Below, in pieces: positions 58,777 through 64,000 of a DNA stretch of 64,000 nt (its first letter is position 1; every line of letters begins with the position of its first letter). The position numbers and the translations under genes are program-made. Source of the stretch: Platynereis dumerilii (taxonomy: Eukaryota; Annelida; Polychaeta; Phyllodocida; Nereididae); the NCBI GenBank assembly GCA_026936325.1, contig JAPTHN010000110.1, positions 1-64,000 of the forward strand, read 5' to 3'. A model generated the notes under the pieces. It was not told the origin of the DNA, searched no databases, and was given only the letters and a program-made list of their open reading frames with translations.

Positions 58777-58920
58777 AGGGTGAAACAACCAATGCTGTGG
58801 CCTCAACCAGCCCACTCTGGAAGTTCTTATCATATGCATAACACATTGATACCATTGTAGATGTGCACAACGGTTGGTATTTTCAGTTTAATTCAATATT
58901 AGAAAATTTACTATTATCAG
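58706..58920. mobile_element. Palindrome-headed repeat, copy 2, inserted in the envelope-like ORF
   Basis: It starts with the same near-palindrome (ATCGCCCATGCTATG...CATAGGGCGAT) as 10589-10800 and keeps diverged similarity for about 200 bp (TTTAATTCAATATT near the far end in both). It defines the left side of the insertion that interrupts the envelope-like ORF. Confidence 0.6.
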
Positions 58921-59280
58921 TTTTAGAGGCTATCAAGGTCCAGAAAGCCTGCATTGTGGTGGCCATTTTCCCTTCCACAGGGTGAGTTTTAGTACACAGA
59001 ATGGCCACTGCAAGCAGCAACTCATTCACATACATTACACAAGAGGGCAGCACCTGCAAGTCCTTTGCCAGTTCCTCCCTTTGCACCACATTCTATTTCT
59101 GGGAAACTCAGCAATTCCTGCATCTCAGTATAGTTCATGCATCTTTCCAACTAATTATACAGGTAGCACAGGCTTATATTGTATCTATTTCATATTATTC
59201 TATTCTCTTCCCTCCAATTATATAAATCTGTTTTATATTTATGTAAATAAAATACTGGTTATAATATACACTCATGTAAA

Positions 59281-60358
59281 CAAAAGATAGACATATAGAT
59301 AGATAGAGATAGATGAATGAATGGATTGACGGATGGATTGAATGATAGATAGACGGATGGATAGACAGATTGACAGACAGATAGGATAGATGGATAGGAT
59401 AGATGGCTGGGATAAACAGATAGGATAGATGGATAGTATAAACAGATAGGATAAACAGACAGGATAGATAGATAGATAGATGGAGGAATGGATTGACGGA
59501 TGGCTTAATGGATAGATGGGTTGACAGCCGGATAGGATAGACGGATAGGAAAAACGGATAGGATAAACAGATAGGATAAACAGATAGGATAAACAGGTAG
59601 GATAAACAGGTAGGATAAACGGGATAAACGGATAGGATAAACGGATTGGATAAACAGCTTGGATAAACAAATGGGATAAACGGATAGGATAAATGGATAG
59701 GATACACGGATAGGATAAACGGATAGGATAAACGGATAGGATAAACGGGATAAATGGGATAACGGATAGGATAAACCGATAGGATAAACGGATGGGATAA
59801 ATGGATAGGATAAACGGATGGGATAAACGGATAGGATAAACGGATAGGATGAATGGATAGGATAAACAGATAGGATAAACGGATAGGATATATGGGTAGG
59901 ATAAACGGATAGGATAAACGGGATAAATGGGATAAACAGGATAACGGATAGGATAAATGGATATGTTAAACGGATAGGGTCAACGGATAGGGTAATGGAT
60001 AGGATAAATGGATAGGATAAACGGATAGGATAAACTGATAGGATAAACTGATAGGATAAATAGATAGGATAAACAAATAGGATAAATAGATAAGATAAAC
60101 AGGATAAATGGGATGAACCAGTGCTTATGGGGTACTGGATAAACGGATAGGATAAATGGATAGGATAAACAGATAGGATAAATAGATAGGATAAATGGAT
60201 AGGATAAACAGGATAACGGGTAGGATACATGGATAGGATAAACGGATAGGATAAACAGATATGATAAACGGAGAGGATAAATGGATAGGATAAATGGATA
60301 GGATAAACGAACGGGATAAACTGGCTACTGGATAGGATAAACATATATAGGATAAAAC
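59281..60358. repeat. 13-bp minisatellite, about 1 kb
   Basis: GGATAGGATAAAC and variants are repeated about 70-80 times; the left end grades into AGATAGAT-type sequence. The long minus-strand frames over it (YPFILSVYPI-type repeats, up to 293 codons) are products of the repeat and not genes. Confidence 0.95.
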
Positions 60359-60360
60359 AT

Positions 60361-60775
60361 GCGGGGCTTGGGCGATGCTGTGCCATTATATGTGCTTGTT
60401 AGAGAACTTCGTCAGAGAGAGATGGAATTTCGGTCCACCAATGTTATGGAACCGGATACTACCCATTCAGTACAGATCGCACCTTATGCCACCACTTCTG
60501 GTTTGGCTGCGTCAAAGAGAACAACCCCCCCTACTCGGATACCTAGCCGTACAACCCCACCAAGGCGGACTACCCCGCCTCGCCGGTCTAGTTCACCCCG
60601 GCAACCCTCGGCCCCTCGCATGGGTACCCGAGTCGATACCCCCCCTAATCGCTCAGTAGTTGATATCGAGCCGGAACCACGCCCCACTCGCCCTACGTCA
60701 CTGATGCTCCGCCCATCTTTCCCTCCTCCTGTTCCACCACCCCCCTCTCCTAACGATACCAGTACCAGCGTCTGA
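60361..60775 (+). pseudogene. Displaced coding segment of the retroelement, P/R-rich
   Basis: An open stretch of 138 codons begins immediately after the minisatellite without a start context of its own. It is rich in P, R, S and T (PPTRIPSRTTPPRRTTPP) and ends PPPPSPNDTSTSV. Composition matches the cytoplasmic or C-terminal tail of an element protein. Its position suggests it was separated from the upstream ORF by the insertion at 58.7-60.36 kb. Confidence 0.45.
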
Positions 60776-61390
60776 TTTGATTTTACTGCATGATTATGCT
60801 TATGATTACTTATTCTTGCACTGATCTTTCTTGAAATACCATTGCATGTTACAGTTGCATTATAACTGCATCCTTCCTTTTTCTATTTTATCTACATGCA
60901 CATTTTTGCATTTTACCCCTTTTGATTACCATGCTCGCATACCCTTACATTCAGTCAGGCTGTGAAGAATCACACCTTGTTGGTTCGATTGTACGGGTAA
61001 ATTTTAGTGACATATGCTGTATGTATGCATGTGTTAGATACATGCGTATTATGCTAAATTTTTTCATCCAACAATTTCACACGCTTATACTCAAGTTGCA
61101 GAGTGACCTTCTTATCTTATTGATGTGATTCATTTTGATCTTGGGGAGCTGATCAGCATGATGATGCATCAATTTTGCTGTGATTTGCTATTTTTCTATT
61201 TACATTTACATCACATTCTTTTCCTTTTAATTATAAACTTCTAACGACCAGCATCTTGCTGCGATCCACCTTATTTATGAAACCAATTATTATATTCCTT
61301 TTTGCACTTATTGCTCATGAAGTTATTTATCTTATCTTACATTTTATATCACGTGCCTTTTCTTACATACTGTTTGCAGCAACCTCCCAA
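60776..61390. other. T-rich 3' region of the retroelement
   Basis: Non-coding, apart from a 61-codon hydrophobic frame at 61256-61441 (MKPIIIFLFALIAHEVIYLI) that runs past the border. No LTR-like copy of the 33-35 kb region could be found by eye. The character of the DNA changes near 61390. Confidence 0.4.
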
Positions 61391-61965
61391 CAAACACAAT
61401 TACGTTTAAATTACGTTTATAAACGGTCGAAAATCCGTTGAAAAACCGTTTTTTCACTACGTTTAAATTATGTTAAATTGGATGGTCCAAAAAACATGAT
61501 TTTAACGTTTTACACAAACGGTCAGAATTATGTCATGCCGATGTTTCCAAAAACTGTTTTTCGATAGCGTCAAATAATCATCAAAATCATGTTTTCATTA
61601 AACGGTTTTCCAAAAACCTTTTTTTAACGTTATTTTGATGTTTTCTCCAACGGTTATAATTTATCATACATATTCTGTTTATTTGACATTTTTGATACAC
61701 TGATGGAGGGAACATTTATTTAATGCATTTGAAAAATGTTTTTAGAATGCTTGCTATGCATGCTTTTATAACATTACTTGTGGAATGGTTATATTACGTT
61801 ATGAAAAAACTGTTATTTGACATATTTGGAGAATGGTTTCATTACGTGATGGGGAAACGTTATTTTTACGTTTTGAGGAAACCTTTTTTCAACGTTTCTG
61901 GGAAACGTTTTTATCACGTTGTGAGGAAAACCATTTTTCAACAATTATATTGAAATGGTCTTTCA
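61390..61965. repeat. AACGTT-rich repeat
   Basis: ACGTTTAAATTACGTTTATAAACGG and related words (AACGGTT, AACGTTTT, GGGAAACGTT) recur in both orientations about every 20-40 bp over about 570 bp. It seems to be a degenerate tandem or foldback element of unknown family. Confidence 0.65.
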
Positions 61966-62251
61966 ATATTGGAGGAGGAAAGCCTTTATTATGGTCTGGG
62001 GTGTTGGGGTGCAGGGGTAAACATTTGTTTGTTGTTGTTTTTGTTATTTTCCTTGTATCTTGAGCGTCTTGTGTCACTGCTGGCCTCATCATGTTCTTCC
62101 ACTGCAAAGAAAGTATTTGTTATCAGTCATTCACTAGTTATAAGGGAATAAGGCAAACATATAACAAGCTACATAAGATTGATCAGAAAGATAAGATCAG
62201 CCAGGAAAGATCAATTTGAGAGGTTTCATACATGTAGATTAGATAACATAG

Positions 62252-62355
62252 ATAGAATGACAGAGGGATAGATAGATGGATGGATAGATAGATAAATAGA
62301 TAGAAAGATAGATAAATAGATGAATAGATAGATAGATAGTTAGATAGATAGATAA

Positions 62356-62392
<37 letters not shown>
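62252..62392. repeat. (GATA)n microsatellite with variants
   Basis: Interrupted GATA units, including GATAAATAGATA and GATGGATG forms. Confidence 0.95.
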
Positions 62393-62393
<1 letters not shown>

Positions 62394-62644
62394 TTAACTC
62401 ACAGAGCCTGAAATTGAATGAAAATCTTCCAGTGCATTGAAAATGTCTACAGGCCTATTAGAGTGCAAAGTATATACCAAGCTAAAGTACGTTTTATACC
62501 AACTGTAGTCAAATCCATACTTTAGATCTTTGGAAGTTCATTCATTTCATCTTTGGAAGTTCATTCATTTGATTTTGACTAAATTTCACCAATATACATA
62601 AATGTGTCTTGTAAATGATTAAGGGAAAACAGGGTTTTTATCCC

Positions 62645-62646
<2 letters not shown>

Positions 62647-62720
<74 letters not shown>
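62647..62720. repeat. (GATA)n microsatellite
   Basis: Eighteen or so uninterrupted GATA units. Confidence 0.97.
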
Positions 62721-62721
<1 letters not shown>

Positions 62722-63284
62722 CACTTTGATTAATTTGTAGGTAGCATAAGCAAGATTATACTTAATACCTGGGAGCTGCAGCCAAGAATTCCTCAAGTGA
62801 TTGTGTATCTGCAGGAAAATTCTGGAAGAACAAGTGAATTAATACAATGTGTGTTCTTCACATATTTCAAAATATTACCACCAAAATAATGTAATGCATG
62901 TTTCTTAATATCAATTAACTCACCTATGAGTTCAGCATGATGTTGCTTGGACAAAATCTGGATACTTCTGAATTCTATCAACTCTAGTACATGTGCATTC
63001 AGCCATGGAGGTTGTAAAATTGAGTTTCTTGCATAAATTATAGGGGGCAATTAGGGGGTAATTAGCTCTTCCAGAAATGTAATGTGACTCTGCTTTATTA
63101 CAATGAGCAAACTATATTGCAAAATAAATTCTTGTATATTTATGTCTGTGTATTTGAATCTAAAATTAGCATTGCATTTTAGTTAATAGAATTTGAAAAA
63201 AAAGGACACTTAACATGCTTAGATGTTGTATTATCATTTGGAATATGCTACACAATGTTATAATTATAGCATGCCTATATTATG

Positions 63285-63285
63285 A

Positions 63286-63322
<37 letters not shown>
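63285..63322. repeat. (TATC)n microsatellite
   Basis: About nine TATC units, in opposite orientation to the tract at 62.65 kb. Confidence 0.95.
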
Positions 63323-63323
<1 letters not shown>

Positions 63324-63487
63324 GCTATTGTTTGTTAGTTAAATAGTTTGATTTCTCTAAAACTGTCTATGTACTGAACACATTACAATGACTCTACTGG
63401 AAATGAAAGATTGGGCCTTCTATGCATAGAACAAAGAGGAGCAGGGGGGGGGCAGATAAATCAATCTATGTTCTGTCTATTGATCAA

Positions 63488-63489
<2 letters not shown>

Positions 63490-63523
<34 letters not shown>

Positions 63524-63605
63524 TTATCTATCTATCTAACAATCCAATCTATCTATCTAATCTATCTATCTAATCTAACTATCTAATCTATCTTTCTATC
63601 TGTCT
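63490..63605. repeat. (TATC)n microsatellite with AATC variants
   Basis: TATC units followed by TATCTAATC-type longer units, suggesting a higher-order expansion. Confidence 0.95.
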
Positions 63606-64000
63606 AATTCTAGGACGCATGAATAATGCCATGTTATTGCATGGTCATTTTAACATGTGAAAGATTGGACGGACCTGAGAGGAAACACCATGTTTTCAGT
63701 GCTGCTGCAGCCACATGTGACAAATATTGTGTTTTTCAATTTTAGTAAAAAATTCATTGCACAGCAACGGAGGCAGATAGGAAGATGATTTTTTGGGCAA
63801 AAGATGTGCATATCAACGGGCTAAGTGTATATTAGGTTCCTGTCCTAGTTGTGCGTATTTTGTTCTTCAGAATAGAGCATTAAGTGGCCGAAAAACGTTA
63901 TTTTCCCGATTTTGTGTGTGACTTTTTTGTGTTGAGAGGGCCTAAAGTCTACAAATTTTCAGGAACACAATTTTAACAAAACCCATCATAGAGTATATCA
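63606..64000. other. Intergenic DNA, no gene seen
   Basis: No ORF or recognisable repeat in the last 400 bases. Confidence 0.5.

Larger units (their letters stand above)
33170..61390 (+). mobile_element. Very large Ty3/gypsy-type retroelement with envelope-like gene (fossil)
   Basis: One plus-strand block of pyrimidine-rich, intron-free ORFs in retroelement order: gag-like (35.6-38.8 kb), pol (40.08-44.93 kb) and a surface-glycoprotein-like ORF (54.15-58.78 kb), with leader-like non-coding DNA before each. TATAAAAG near 33203 and CAG/GTAAGG at 33433 could be promoter and splice donor; spliced envelope messages are known in related families. Three insertions are visible: 38.8-39.84, 46.05-47.29 and 58.7-60.36 kb. 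The gag half is broken (a few breaks), pol looks whole, and the envelope-like gene is interrupted near its end. I could not recognise an LTR pair, so both ends are approximate. The long open frames suggest a fairly young copy. Confidence 0.65.

Noticed and set aside
59195-60386. Three long minus-strand ORFs (up to 293 codons) with YPFILSVYPI-type repeats
   Set aside because: They are translations of the 13-bp minisatellite in several frames; no start context or non-repeat content.

Overview
The window looks like intergenic and accessory DNA from a marine invertebrate animal, most likely a deuterostome (echinoderm, hemichordate or cephalochordate; the sequence alone does not decide). The grounds are spliceosomal introns with GT..AG borders, a TATA-driven split gene, several non-LTR retrotransposon remnants, many terminal-inverted-repeat DNA elements, GATA/TATC microsatellites and a recurrent TAGGCCT-type motif. 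Nothing bacterial is present: no operons, rRNA, CRISPR or Shine-Dalgarno logic.

Only one convincing host gene is visible, at about 12.76-17.07 kb on the plus strand. It has a TATA box, a short non-coding first exon, a signal-peptide exon, two small acidic pro-region exons, and then a tandem series of 105-nt exons. Each of those encodes one copy of a strongly cationic, probably helical peptide (core IFGWKTRLAIKAGK) set between acidic spacers and dibasic sites. Four units are intact, one is degenerate, and a tiny last exon ends the frame. The predicted precursor is 206 residues. This is best read as a multi-peptide secreted precursor, probably antimicrobial; the function is inferred, and I do not recognise the family.

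0-12.7 kb is a graveyard of LINE fragments (2.03-5.06 kb minus, 5.06-5.27 kb minus, 6.9-8.4 kb plus). It also holds a 1.0-kb element with an 8-bp target duplication and an internal array of about 156-bp units (3.94-4.94 kb), two inverted copies of a PIF/Harbinger-like MITE (9.06-9.46 and 11.79-12.20 kb), and a palindrome-headed repeat (10.6 kb).

17.04-33.07 kb is a nested structure. Outer inverted copies (17.04-18.33 and 29.86-33.07 kb) enclose a long-TIR element (19.39-22.17 kb) and a 6.3-kb element (23.315-29.656 kb). A LINE lies within the 6.3-kb element, and that LINE is split by a 3.8-kb foldback element (25.082-28.860 kb). The right outer copy is itself split by a 1.9-kb TIR element with a TA duplication, and that element carries a MITE-like insertion.

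33.2-61.4 kb is occupied by a very large Ty3/gypsy-type retroelement on the plus strand: gag-like ORFs, a pol of 1616 codons (protease, RT, RNase H, integrase), one or more small unknown ORFs, and a 1541-codon envelope-like glycoprotein with leucine-rich repeats. It carries at least three later insertions (38.8-39.8, 46.05-47.29 and 58.7-60.36 kb). No LTR pair could be recognised by eye. The remaining 61.4-64 kb holds an AACGTT-rich repeat and several GATA/TATC microsatellites.
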